A stretch of DNA of 64,000 nucleotides from Sweltsa coloradensis. Its lineage: Eukaryota > Arthropoda > Insecta > Plecoptera > Chloroperlidae. The notes under the pieces were generated by a model. The model made no database searches, had not been told where the DNA came from, and saw only the letters and a program-made list of their open reading frames with translations. A program made the translations under genes and the position numbers. Positions within the stretch are counted from its first letter, which is position 1. Each line of letters starts with the position of its first letter. Positions 34,412-45,522 of this stretch are shown here, piece by piece. Location: positions 248,001-312,000 of the forward strand of contig JAMZAV010000307.1 in assembly GCA_024449915.1 (NCBI GenBank), written 5' to 3'.

Positions 34412-35596
34412 TCACATCGGAATAAAGTATTCTATCTGCAGCTCCGGCATTTGAGTCTTTATTTTTGCGACGTCTCCATCTGCACGAGGGCAGATTAACA
34501 AGCTCCTCAGACCAGGCAGATACTGTGGTATGAGCAGAATGACCTCTTCTATGGTCTTCTTTTCAAACCGGAAAAGCTTTAAATGACGTAGCATCGAGCA
34601 TCCCTCGAATGCACTTTCCATCCCACTCTTTGTCAAATGGTTTCCAGTTAGCGTGAGTGTCTCCAGGTTCTTGAGGTTATCACCGATAGCCACTGCCACC
34701 ATGTCATTGATGTTACTGGTGTTCAGATCTAGCGACAACAGGTTATTCAAGCCCTCAGATGAAAAGAGCTGGGCGAGGATCGGCTCAGGCAATAAGCAAG
34801 CAATGAGTTCCAGATGACGCAGGGTGGGTATCGTGCCGATGGCGAGAATGCTCTCGTCGAAAACATCTGGCTTCAGAAATACGATGCTCAACGACTCCAG
34901 GCGGACACACTTCTGCAGCGCGGACAAACCTTTTGGTGACCAGTCGCCATTGCCTAGTCCTAACGTGCGCAGGGTTTTACAGAACCGGTTGCACACGGCT
35001 GTGATGGTGTCGTAGTTTGGGGATCCGAAAGAATTATTATCATAAATCTTTAGGTCCTCGAGATCGAGGTTACAGTTAGCAAGGTGCACCAATAACACAA
35101 TAGTACACATTAAACTGTCAATACCATGCAGAATTTTTAGGCGAGGTAGTTGAATGCAAATGTTATTGTAAAACTCCTGGTCAACTACGACACAGTGGTG
35201 AAATATCAATATTTCGATCTCAGTGCAGTTGTGTAATATTTGCGTCATTGCATTTGACAAGATATAGACACTTGAACCTCTTCTCTCCAGGACTAGGGCA
35301 CGAATCCTTTGGTTGTGTTGGGAAACCACTTCCAACATTGTCTCCATGCTATCCCAGTCGAGCAATGTCAATGACTTGAGTAACGGTGCTACCTTGAGTA
35401 TCTTAACGACAGTCTGCTCGCTTACCTCGCCTTGTCTGAACTTGAGCTTTCTGTAGAGTAACGGGTCTTCACATAATTCCTCCCAATAAGTACATACCTG
35501 TGAGACTGTCTCGCACAGATAGGCAGGACTGAGGAAGGAAAACACGTGTAGGAGAACCTCTCGAGGGAGGCTTTCGATGTTAAGAGCTTTGTCCAT
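34412..35596 (-). CDS. Intronless F-box / leucine-rich-repeat protein
   Basis: Uninterrupted 394-codon ORF. Residues about 8-53 form an F-box: LPREVLLHVFSFL at 10-22, a conserved Trp at 38, and a final PLLYRKLKF. The rest is a series of leucine-rich repeats, with LxxLxL strands such as LKSLTLLDW, LRHLELIACLL, LLSLDLNTSNI, LETLTLTGNHL and LRHLKLF. F-box proteins of this layout are known as substrate receptors of SCF (Skp1-Cullin-F-box) ubiquitin ligases: the F-box binds Skp1 and the LRRs bind the target. The substrate here is unknown. The start is the first ATG before the F-box, in the context AAGAAGATGG. A T-rich tract ending TTTTAAG lies just upstream on the coding strand, so a 5'-UTR intron is possible. 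A polyA signal (AATAAA, minus strand) lies at 34302-34307, about 105 bp past the stop. The base composition is clearly less AT-rich than its flanks. It could be a retrogene or part of an expanded family. I am confident of the domain class and not of orthology. Confidence 0.9.
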   Translation of the reverse strand: MDKALNIESLPREVLLHVFSFLSPAYLCETVSQVCTYWEELCEDPLLYRKLKFRQGEVSEQTVVKILKVAPLLKSLTLLDWDSMETMLEVVSQHNQRIRALVLERRGSSVYILSNAMTQILHNCTEIEILIFHHCVVVDQEFYNNICIQLPRLKILHGIDSLMCTIVLLVHLANCNLDLEDLKIYDNNSFGSPNYDTITAVCNRFCKTLRTLGLGNGDWSPKGLSALQKCVRLESLSIVFLKPDVFDESILAIGTIPTLRHLELIACLLPEPILAQLFSSEGLNNLLSLDLNTSNINDMVAVAIGDNLKNLETLTLTGNHLTKSGMESAFEGCSMLRHLKLFRFEKKTIEEVILLIPQYLPGLRSLLICPRADGDVAKIKTQMPELQIEYFIPM

Positions 35597-35841
35597 CTTC
35601 TTAAAATATCGTTAAAAAACAAATTTAGTACCTTAATATTAGATTAATGCGTGTTTAATGAGATTGCATGCACTTCTTGTCAACCTGTACTATCGTCCTG
35701 CCCGATAGTCATGCAACCGCAAACATAAATCAAATAACAAAATAAAAGTTCATTTGTCCACATTGCTATGGCGATGTCAAAGCAGTCGTGACAAAGAAAT
35801 TATGTTAAATATATTTAAAAACTACCAAATTAAAAAAAAAA

Positions 35842-35874
35842 AACTACCCGGGGCTAGAACCCAGGTCCCGGGGA
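35842..35874 (-). repeat. tRNA-like T-arm fragment
   Basis: Minus strand CGGGACCTGGGTTCTAGCCC resembles a B box/T-arm within otherwise AT-rich sequence. Confidence 0.35.
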
Positions 35875-36028
35875 CTTTTTATTATAACTTGAAAATAATA
35901 TAAAAACTTGTGATATACACAATCCCCAACAACGTATTGTCTAGACTATATTTTTAAATAACTCCTATAATTATTTTTGCGAAGAAGAATTGGTTGCGGT
36001 ATTTATGGGAATGTTTTGTGTTGTTACA

Positions 36029-36262
36029 CTAGGAAAACGTCAAAGTTGTTGTTAGACGAGTGAGCGAGCCATGTGTTAAGTACGCGGGAACATTCCCCTT
36101 CATCCCCATATATACCTCAGGCTGGATCCAGCATGGTTGTTTCCTCCCTAGCCTAGGCTAGAGTGGCACATTATGGCCTTACAGTTGACGCGCCCTCATA
36201 CCACCGAGTTCTCAACACATGGCTCGCTCACTCGTCTAACAACGACTTTGACGTTTTCCTAG
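36029..36262. mobile_element. H element: TIR transposon with a family A-like core
   Basis: Inverted repeats of about 55-60 bp begin CTAGGAAAACGTCAAAG and continue GTTGTTAGACGAGTGAGCGA then GCCATGTGTT. The 120-bp centre matches the 5' part of family A in reverse (AGAGTGGCACATTATGGCC, ACAGTTGACGCGCCCTC). No coding capacity; no clear target duplication. Confidence 0.75.
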
Positions 36263-36422
36263 TTATTAGATGTGTATGAGTTTAGACTTCGGTTAGAAGA
36301 TGAAATTTTCTTTGCAGGTTAAAACAAGTTATATCTAGCACACTCTCCGTTTAAATTTAATGAGTTTCTCCCGTTTATTATTATAATAATGTTTACAAGC
36401 GATTATGTAGCAAAACGTTAAT

Positions 36423-36714
36423 GTTTTAATTTTATTAAACATGTGGTGAGTAAACTTAGGGTAATGAGGAAAATATTCAAACTTAACGAAGTAATAACGT
36501 TTAAATTGAGATGTTAATCCGTTATTAATTCCTATAAATCTCCTTCATTTATATATGCTAATTACTTATTTGCCTGTTATGCACTAATGTTAAAGATTTA
36601 TGCGAATTAGAGATGCAGTTTGAACATCTCCATTTAAACGCTATTTCTTCATTAAATGCAAATATTAAACCCCGTTAATCTGCAAGTTTACTCATCACAT
36701 TTCAAAATTAAACC
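36423..36714. repeat. Imperfect inverted repeat (foldback)
   Basis: Arms 36423-36515 and 36623-36714 pair along about 90 bp, with blocks GTGGTGAGTAAACTT, ATATT, CGTTTAAATTGAGATGTT. No coding sequence. Confidence 0.6.
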
Positions 36715-37387
36715 TAGAATATTAAGTGGTAATTTTTCGCTTCATAATCGCCTGTATACATTGTAAATAAAAGTGAAGTTTACATAACCTGTGTGATCTC
36801 GTTTCAAAAGTGAACAGGAAATAACATGGTAAATTAGTTTCTAGTTTGTGACAACCCCTCCCTACAGTCCCTTGTATCAAACATATTCATAGCGACGGTC
36901 AGATGTGCATGCAATATCATAGCACCGAGGAAAATAGACAAAGACAAACTATTATGCAAAGTCGACCGCAATTAATAAAACCGAACGGTGATGTGTGCAC
37001 TCAATGGCTCTAGAGTACACCTATGCACAAACATCAGCGGAATAAACACACATACAAACATAAATAAACGATTGGTTCACAAATTAAACAGGAGTTACAG
37101 CATTGTTGTTGTTTTATTTAATGTATGTCATGTTTTATTAATTAGGTTTAAAAATAATAATGTGACTTTGGTTAACATTTCAAAAAACAAAAATAAAAGT
37201 GATAGTGTGAATTAAAGTTAACCGGACCTAGAGGAACATCCAAGAATTGGATATAACTCAGTCGTTGGGCTCCCTTGTCTAAATTATAGTATTTAAATCT
37301 TCGTTTGTGCAGACGTTCGGTCAAATAAAATACGTATGATCTGTAGAAGTCACTTTTTAGATTTTCTTACGCGTTTTGTGAATTTAT

Positions 37388-38116
37388 ACTAGGCAGCTAC
37401 GCGAACGCTTTTTCCAGTCGCGTTGATGGATGAGCTTTTTTTTAAAAAAAATCTGTCCAATGATTACGTTTTTAAGTGGGATCTCATTACTTTTTCTATA
37501 GTTACTTGTTAATTATACACCTGTAAAAGGCTTATATTAAAACCTTTATTTCTATGAATTTTGAACAACTTTTTCAACTTTTTCTTTCAAAAGGCACTAC
37601 TTCACCATAATATTTATGTTAATGTAAAATATGAACGTTGTTTCCCCACCCGTTTGGTTAGAATCGGCCCAAATATCACGAAAAAAAGTATTAAAACCCG
37701 GGGAAAAAATCGTAAAAGTACGATTTCTTTGAAAAATATTTCTTCAAAGTCTCTAAAATCTTAAAATATATCATTTCAGTGATTTTAAACGTTCCTATTA
37801 AGTTTCATCAATATCGGAATAGCCGTTCGCCAAATATCACGAAAATATCTCATTAAAAATCGAAAAAATCGTAAATGTACAGTAAATTAGGAAATGTTTG
37901 ATCGATTATACCAAAAAATGTGGCAAGTCTAAGTTCAGAGATTTCGAAGGTCCCCTTTAATTTTCATCAAGATCGCATATGCCGTTTGCCCGTGAGAGCG
38001 CGTACAAACAGACACAAAAACTATCAAAAACAAAACACCCGAGCTATTTTTCTTGGGGTAACGTAAGTGGAAAAAAACATAAATTGACATTGAAGTCTTC
38101 GCTTCGCTCATCCAAT
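37388..38116 (+). repeat. Family B element
   Basis: Begins CTAGGCAGCTACGCGAACGC, then GTTGATGGATGAGC, and ends TCTTCGCTTCGCTCATCCAA. The AT-rich interior has the GTTTGGTTAGAATCGGCC block. Confidence 0.8.
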
Positions 38117-38202
38117 TACGTAATTTCGAGTGGTTTTAATATTGGCGGTAGTCCTTCCTCTTAAATCAACGTGTATAGTGGTGATAAAGTATTTGTTTAT
38201 TT

Positions 38203-38545
38203 GGATTAAGGACGCGTCAACCGTTAGGTCATAATGGTCAGAACCAGCCACGGGTAAGAGGAGGAAAGGGGATTCTCACGTCGCGGTCGTCATTGTCTTT
38301 GTCATCGTTCGTGGTGTAATTGTCGTCATCGTCGTCGAGGGGTCGTCAAGGGAAAGGAGCAAGGTCCCCGACGACGATTGCCAGAGCTCGCCTGTATATT
38401 TGGGGAGTAAATACCCTTCATACTAGCTGATGTTTGCGAGGTGGACTTTTTCTCTTGAATCGCCTTTTACGATTAGCAGAGCCATGCTCTAGGCCAATTC
38501 TACCCCGGGCCCAGACGGGGGGTGACAAAGTAGTTGACAAAGTAG
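38203..38545 (+). repeat. Family A repeat
   Basis: Forward copy with GACGCGTCAACCGTTAGGTC, CGTCGCGGTCGTCATTG, ATGTTTGCGAGGTGGACTTT, AGCAGAGCCATGCTCTAGG and GGGCCCAGACGGGG. Confidence 0.85.
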
Positions 38546-38555
38546 TTGGAGGTGT

Positions 38556-38849
38556 TTACCGGCCGTGTCCTCTAAAGCCCCGCCAAGTTTCTCCCTGCCC
38601 CGCGACTAAGCCATGCAGGGGCGACCCTAGAAAGTCGAGAGCCCACAGTTGCTCGGGGACCGACAAGTTGACGAAACCAAAACACTTGACCGTCCCTAAG
38701 CACTTGAGCTGAAGACATTCCACCTCATTGCGGCAAGAAATATCACTTCGGTAAACTTTCCGAAAACAAATCCTGAAGGGTGAAATGGCAACGCTGTCAG
38801 GGTTTGCTGTACTAGACGTAGTGGAGACATGAGCGCGGTTTTCAAGCAA
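38556..38849 (-). CDS. GC-rich unidentified ORF, possible gene fragment
   Basis: 97 codons on the minus strand in a segment far richer in GC than its surroundings, directly after a family A copy. It has a leucine-rich stretch (VECLQLKCLGTVKCFGFVNL then SVPEQLWALDFLGS). This hints at an LRR-like fragment, but the spacing is not convincing and no family is recognised. It may be a decayed exon, part of a repeat or a chance ORF. Confidence 0.25.
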   Translation of the reverse strand: MLENRAHVSTTSSTANPDSVAISPFRICFRKVYRSDISCRNEVECLQLKCLGTVKCFGFVNLSVPEQLWALDFLGSPLHGLVAGQGETWRGFRGHGR

Positions 38850-38879
38850 GTGAATACTACGAATGATTAAAAAAACAAA

Positions 38880-39021
38880 GTGTTGCCGAAAGTATTTTCT
38901 CGAGCGTTAAGCGAGCGACTTTGTTTCGGGAAGTCCCGATTTCAACTCCGGTCGAGACCGGCAATCCTGACTAAAGGTTTTCCCCGAGATTTTCCCCAGT
39001 CGTTATTGTGAATGGCAAGGA
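38880..39021 (+). mobile_element. SINE-C
   Basis: Degenerate head (TTCTCGAGCGTTAAGCG), GTCGAGACCGGCAATCCTGA and the first half of the body. The tail is lost about 70 bp before the Kolobok-like element. Confidence 0.7.
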
Positions 39022-39096
39022 TTTACTTCACCCTATTCTCAGGCTTCCCACGAGATATTATTATATTAAAACAAGGTGTTCGTATTAAAGCATTAA

Positions 39097-41239
39097 AGGA
39101 GCTATCTCATCTTGACAAAAGTGGTGTTCAGATGAAAGATAATAACATCTTTAGTCATGTTGTGAAGAAAAACCAAACAATTGAAACAAACAACCCTGTG
39201 GAAAAAATCTTTTCGCGTCAGATTTTGAATCTGCCGCGCGCCAGTTGTGACGTCAATTGTGGGTACTGTTCACGACTGCCACATTGTGCCTACAGCCCTC
39301 TACCACGCTTCGCTGTAACCAGTCAGTTGCCAGTTGTTTCTCGATGGTTCCAGTGAGATTTTTAAAGGCATAATAATATAAATAATATAAAAAATAATAA
39401 ACCATTGCTGTATGTTCAAGTGTAGCAATAACTCAAGTGAAAATAAGCATATATCATTTCATTCGTTTCCCGACAAACTAAGAAAACCAGACTTACAATA
39501 CATAAGCAGTGGTTGAAATTTGAATCGAGTAAAGAGAGCACATTTTGTTCCAAGCAAGTATACGCGCGTGTGCTTCGAACATTTTCTTAAGAACGATAAC
39601 TGAAGGCTGAATTATGTCCTGATTGGAAAGTCAAGCGTGTTCTAAAACAAACTTCTGTGCCGTCTGTGCCATCTGTTAGATTGTTGGGAGCAGAAAAGAA
39701 TGTGCCCTATTGCCGCAAGACAACGCATTTGTCCAAAATGTCAATACAATATATTCTAGAAGGAATTGAGGATGTACCGATTGCGACTTCAAGCAAGCCA
39801 ACGTAGCCGACGCCGACGGCGGGTACCAGCTGCAAAAAATCAACACCCATTGGAAAGAAAGCAAGAATCGAACGGATTGCGGTACCCTTTGATTACCGGT
39901 ATGTTATTTCCACAATTGAATATCATGCCGTTACTCGGAGGAAATATTCGACATGTGAAATCAAAGTTCAGTGTGAGATAGGGAGAGAAATATTACGTTA
40001 TTATCAAAGAAGTGAAGTAATCGAAAAAAGTTTTTGTGAAGATATCGAAGGTGATTGCGATTTAGATGAGACATTTCAGCCAAACTCAGACGGCGAAGAT
40101 CACTCGAGCGATGATGAGACGGACGACGGCGACAGTGCATTTGAACCTTGTAGGCCTTCTGAATCGTGTTTTTTGTGTGTTTTGGGAATGGGAATGCCTT
40201 ATGACACTGTTTTCTTTTTTATGTGTTTGTGGGGGTCCTGTAACTGATATCGAAAAGCACATGAAGGGATCGATGCTATCTGTCACTACCACGTGCATAA
40301 ACTGGCATACGCACGTGTGGTCATCACAAGTAAAGGATGGACAGAAATATCTAGGTTCAATTAACATTGTCGCAGCTTATTTATACACGTGTGGTGTCAG
40401 TTTTTCTGTTTTTAAATCATTTGCCAGCGCATTAAAGTTGCTATTTATGTCGAGTGCAACATATACATACTCGGCTCTAATCGCCGAGACGACACAGGAA
40501 GGAATGAAAATACGACTGTGCATCCCGAAGGATTCCCACGAATTGATCCAACTGACAAAGTTCCTACAAACAATATGCCTCCATAGTTTGTTTGTAGTTT
40601 CACGCAGTTGTTTTTAGTTGCTGCACATTTTGCTATCAAAGCAAGATTATGTTTTACCATATTCAAACGCCCAAATCGCTTGTAACGCTGCGAAACGAGT
40701 CATGCATAGTGATGCAGGAATCACTAGCTATGATTTTCATTATTTTCTCCGACTTATGGCAGCATATCGATTCAATATCTATTGATTTAGATTGGCAAAA
40801 TCCATATAAACACCATTTGGTGTGGCCCGCAAGACCACTCAAAACCACTGCCCTATTCTTAGCTGCCGCCACAGCATGTTTATTTTTTCAATCTGCTGTA
40901 AACTCAACTCTGGTTCAAATAAATATGGTTTTACCCCAGACATACCCAAAAATAAAAAAATAACGTTGAAACGTGGAACGAGAACACGCAAGATGGTACA
41001 AACAGCGATTGCCGTGCATAACTGACACCGACTACTCTGCGCGCTTGCCTTGACCAAATGCCGCCTGCGACTAACCCACAGTTGACGTCACGCGAGGAGG
41101 CGTGGCCAAAACACGGGATTTCAGTAAATAATTTTTTTACGGCGGAATAGTTGGCCGATTTCTTTGATTTTTTTTAGCATATTCAAAACAGTGTCTCAAA
41201 ACTAATAATATATTCGTGTTTCAAGATGAGATAATCCCT
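39097..41239 (+). mobile_element. Kolobok-like DNA transposon with THAP domain, decayed
   Basis: Element of 2143 bp. Its ends are 19-bp inverted repeats: AGGAGCTATCTCATCTTGA at 39097-39115, and the complement of AGGGATTATCTCATCTTGA at 41221-41239 (16 of 19 match). TTAA abuts both ends (39093-39096 and 41240-41243), as expected of a target-site duplication. A second inverted pair, TGACGTCAAYTGTGGGT, lies 151 bp from the left end (39248-39264) and 149 bp from the right end (41074-41090). Inside are a THAP-type zinc finger and a transposase-like Cys/His segment, both frameshifted. TTAA duplications together with a THAP-bearing transposase are known features of the Kolobok superfamily. piggyBac also uses TTAA but its ends begin CCY and it lacks a THAP domain. 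Confidence 0.75.
39412..40963 (+). pseudogene. THAP-domain transposase, frameshifted
   Basis: Reading starts at ATG 39412 with a THAP-like N-terminus (KCSNNSSENKHISFHSFP). It shifts frame near 39505 into TRLTIHKQWLKFESS, then again near 39570 into RVCFEHFLKND, which supplies the C-x2-H part of the C2CH zinc finger. The next open segment (39610-40250) passes through an acidic stretch around 40060-40140 (EDHSSDDETDDGDS). A third segment (to 40617) holds CGGPVTDIEKHMKGSML followed by C-x3-H and WSSQ, a Cys/His module I associate with THAP-linked transposases. A further fragment in another frame runs to about 40800. At least three frameshifts and several stops make it non-functional. The initial C-x(2-4)-C of the zinc finger is incomplete. 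Confidence 0.65.
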
Positions 41240-41243
41240 TTAA

Positions 41244-42235
41244 GTCTGGAAAGCTGTTGTAAAGAACTCCGTTTTCGTTCAGTGACTATTTAAATCTGTT
41301 GTGCTGGTCGTGTTTTACACTAATACAACCCCGTATTTGGCCTTATTTCACTAATTACCACCACCCTATTTGGACTTAAAGATGAGTTCATTTGAGAGGA
41401 GAAGTCAGGAGGGAGTAAAGAATGAAGTAAGCAGCACTCATGGCATGTGTGAGAGATGGAACCATCAGCAGTTCCAGTGTGCTGTTCAACAATGTATCTA
41501 CCTTTAATAATAAAAACGAAGCATTCAAAATTATAAACAAGCTAAATGGCGCTGAATCTGGGGAACAAATTGAAGAAATCCACACATTTAGTCGAATATC
41601 AAACTGAGGTGCACTATGGCTAGTTGTAGATTATCAGTCAAAATCAAAAATACAAAAACATAACTGAGTAGTTCAAATGAATTTAAACTTAAATCATGGT
41701 AACTGGTTAAGAAGAATGTGTTTAAATTAACAACTCGTTTGAAAGGTGAGGAATTATGGAGTGAGTTGGATAAGTGGATGTATTTGAGTATTTAACAATG
41801 TGTATAATGTGTTTTGACGTCAGTTGTGAAATGAAGATGATCCACCATTAAGTCGCCGTGGTTTCTCATCTATTAACGCAAAGACGACGGAAAGAATGTG
41901 TTGAGGATGGTTTGGTTCATTTTTCACAGCGACAAGTACTTATTTAATGTAATGGAGTAAAACCAACGCATAGATATTCGAGTTGAATACTCTCTTCCGC
42001 TCCATTAGCCTGAAAGAAAGAAGTCTAAAACAATCTTTCATGTGTTTTTAGTCCCCGTCTCCACATGGTTTAGTCTGGCTGGGTCACGCGAGACTGGAAG
42101 AGAATCAGTCGGGTTTTGTGTTTTTTACCCTAATAAATCTCAATGCGTGAACCCCCGCCCCCCCTCGTTACTCCGCCATTCAGGACTGAAACAAAACGTT
42201 CAATTAATATCGCCTAGCGAGGCGTTTTAACACGT
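41244..42235. other. No gene recognised
   Basis: Mixed sequence; short ORFs show no domains. Confidence 0.5.
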
Positions 42236-42445
42236 CATTTACCTCCGGCCGGCAGTAACCCCCTCCCGCATTCACCCGGGGCCGACCGAGCTACCGGGGG
42301 CGTGACTCCAGTTCCCGCCGCTAGGACGCGCTGCTCATTTACCTCCGGCCGGCAGTAACCACCCTCACCGCATTCAACCCGGGGTCCGACCGAGCTACCG
42401 GCATCGGGCGATGACTCCAGTTCCCGCCGCTAGGACGCGCTGCTC
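42236..42445 (+). repeat. GC-rich 100-bp tandem duplication
   Basis: Units 42236-42335 and 42336-42445 share ATTTACCTCCGGCCGGCAGT, GACCGAGCTACCGG and TGACTCCAGTTCCCGCCGCT. Very GC-rich and CpG-rich in an AT-rich region; no ORF. A short palindrome CGCCTAGCGAGGCG lies just before it (42211-42224). Confidence 0.85.
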
Positions 42446-43743
42446 AAGCGGCAAAAACACAAACTATTCGTTAGGAATATTTTAGTGATCAATTCGTTTC
42501 TTCTATTTCTTGAAATTAGTGCACGTTTAGCTTACTAAGTGAATTGAAGAATGATCAGAAAGTTTAGTAAAGTTATTAATTCGCACTGCGATAGAGAAAT
42601 TTGTTTGGGGGCGAGATTATTTAATTGTTAAAAGTGAAGAATAAATTAATTGCTGAACGTTATGATTATGATAAGTGTGATCTACAGGGGTTGAAAAGCT
42701 TTAATTATAGCATACATAAATGTATGGAAACAAAATTATTTAATTTGACAGTAATTCGGGAAATTCAGTCGCCGTATTTTGAACGATTTTATTAATTGGA
42801 TTTTCCACGTGAAGAATACATGAGTACGTTGTCAGTACGCTCTGATTAGCTTCCGATAATTTGAATTATGTTTTTTAATAAGAATTGTTAAAATATCATA
42901 TTAATTTAAAATGTAAAACATTATTATAAACTGCAACTAATCTAATTATATTGAAAATCATTCCGTACATCAAACAACCTAAACCCTCCCTACAAAGATA
43001 ATTATTCAACAACATCAAAACCACATGTTTATCAAAAATCACTTGCGGCGGTATATTGCCCCCCCTCCCCCCCCCCCGCCCCCCCCTCATACCATCAATT
43101 GCACAGAGCTAGGATTAGAACTATCTGCGATATATTTGCTTGTACGCCACGGACTCATATGTATTTGTAATAATCAGTGCGGTTGACGTGCCTATGTTTG
43201 ATGAGCTCGGACGAACCAGGAATGCAGAGGTTTATTCTGGATCACAGTGTAGCTCTATCGATTGTCCTGGGTTGTGGTCTAACTAATGTGTCACGTAAGA
43301 TCGTGTGTTTGGAGTGAAATTAGAACATTTTCAAAATATTAATTAATTTGTTCAGTAACTGGCCGTGAATATGCCACTGAAGAGGTTTTTGTTTTGATTT
43401 CAAAGCCTGAGTAACAGACAATAAATATTTAAAATTTAGTTATTTCTTCTGAACTTGAATTGAGAGAATCATTATTCAGTAAAGAAGCTTTCAAAGTTAA
43501 AAGTTTTTGTGTGAAATTTGGAAATAAATAGTGGGCAAGAATGAATTTGAAATGTGCTGGATTCGTCATATTTAATTTTTAATGGGTATTTCAAGTCGTA
43601 AAAATTGTGTTCGCGATCAGCCAATTATATCTTAGAAACCGGGACCAAACAGTCAAACTCTTACCTTATTGTGATAACTTTTGCGATTGTCATGAATCGT
43701 AACAGAATACAATTATTGTGTTGAACTCATTATTAATTATTAT
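42446..43743. other. No gene recognised
   Basis: AT-rich with a C-rich run at 43059-43088. Confidence 0.55.
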
Positions 43744-44093
43744 TTAGTCTCTATTTGCTTCGCTAAAATGTAGTCCACTAGTGGAAATTTTATAGAAAAG
43801 GGAGGAGGGGAAACCCGGTACCGGCACGTAGCCTACTCCTTTCGAAATGTACCAAAGGGACCAGTTACGTCCCATCCGAAAGGACGGTGTAACCTTGACA
43901 GTCATATAGGTTCCTCCACTTAACCCAGACTGCCGAGCAGACGTCGAGGTGAACGAAGCCATTACACTAGCTCTCGAACCTTCCGTCTGCTCTAACCAGC
44001 GGTATTATGTGTGTCTCAGGGCAGAGCGTTCACCCACTCTTCCCCTGACCCCAAGGTTGCTTAACTTTGGTGTTCGAGTGGGAACCGGCTAAG
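43744..44093 (-). mobile_element. SINE-5S
   Basis: Minus-strand copy: CCGGTTCCCACTCGAACAC, then AAAGTTAAGCAACCTTGGGG, the body with GTCTGCTCGGCAGTCTGGG, and the CCGAAAGGATGGGACG-type block. The short ORF across it is a by-product of the repeat. Confidence 0.85.
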
Positions 44094-44094
44094 C

Positions 44095-44241
44095 GAGTTT
44101 AGAGAATTTTAGGAGTAAAAATCAACACTTAATAAATAACAAAATTTAAATGTTTGAGTTAAATAACTCCGAAAATGCGTAACTCCATTTTGTGGATACC
44201 TATATGAGAGTAAGAACGACTTACTCCTAAAATAAACTCTG
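44095..44241. repeat. Short inverted repeat next to SINE-5S
   Basis: TTTTAGGAGTAA at 44107-44118 and TTACTCCTAAAA at 44221-44232 are inverted, with partial matches beyond. It starts at the 5' edge of the SINE-5S copy. Confidence 0.4.
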
Positions 44242-45129
44242 TTTTTTGATTAAATCCTCTTTGTGGATCCGGGCAATGGTGTTTGTTATATCACGAACGG
44301 CTATTGTTCTAATGTTCAGATAATGAATATAGCTTTAAGCTGTTCGTCGATAAACATTAAAGTGGCTCAAACTCAGTTTGCTAGCAGGTTTATGGACGTT
44401 CGTCAATGGTGATACAAAAGCTAACAAATTATGTGTAATGTGTTGGAAACTGGGTTATTTTGACCGAGGTATAAAGTGATCAATGGCTGATTGATACGTT
44501 TCAATCCCACCATTCACATTTTTACAGCGGACACCTTTAACTTATTGGAGTACTTAGACGAGTCAGATTAGTCCATTTATTGGGTAAACTTTTTAAGAGG
44601 TGCTAAAATTTCAGAAATACAATTCTATCAATTATTATTAATTTCTAAAACATTTTTTTTGTTCAAAATTTGCTTTTTAAATCTAGTGATCTCTTGGCTA
44701 GTATGAATGATATTTATGGTCCAAAATGGTTGAAACTGGAAAGGATCAAATCAGAGTGAAATTTTGAAATCTCAGTTATTTAAAAAAGGCTAACATACTC
44801 AATTTTTAAACCACAAAAATGTAACACATGAAATAAATGAGAAAAATCACTCTTTCATCAAAGCATAAAAAATAACTGTATTATTTAGAACTAATGGGAT
44901 ACTTCAAATCCAAAATTTTACAAGTTTTTTGAAATATTGACCCGATAAAATGTATTAACATCATCAAACGGAACGGTTAACGTACTATGTCATACTCATA
45001 AGGTACCTCTACCAGTGCTAACAACGGTTTATGAGAATGATCTTCATCACCCACGGAGTTGGGGTGCCCAGGTGTGTAATCAAGTGTATTTATTCAACAC
45101 ATCGTCGAGATGGGCCTCACTGCACTACA

Positions 45130-45170
45130 CGTGTGTTTGTGTTTGTGTTTGTGTTTGTGTTTGTGTTTGA
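45130..45170 (+). repeat. (TGTGTT)n microsatellite
   Basis: About six GTGTTT units. Confidence 0.9.
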
Positions 45171-45522
45171 TTAAGTCAGCTGTGTTTCATCGCGTCTGTT
45201 GTTGACGCAAAACAATCTCTCTTTCAACGATTGATTATTGAAATCTGACAAGTCATCAATCTAACTAGAGTAGGGTGTTGACATCAGACACAAATCAAAC
45301 CCTGTACGGTTTAATTCGCGTGCAGAAAACCACGGACATATTTATTATTTACAATATAGACAAGCTAGTAAAATTTGAATGCATTTATGATTTTTAATCC
45401 TTATTTGAGATGCGTTTCAATATCCAATCATTGTTGCAATTTACGTTACTTAATAGTTTAGTGTGGAGAAGTAACTGGCACTATATAGCTCAAAAACTTT
45501 AAAAACTTTTCTTTTTAAATTG

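Noticed and set aside
39012..39356. 114-codon ORF
   Set aside because: Spans the left end of the Kolobok-like element and its outside flank, so it is a chance ORF.
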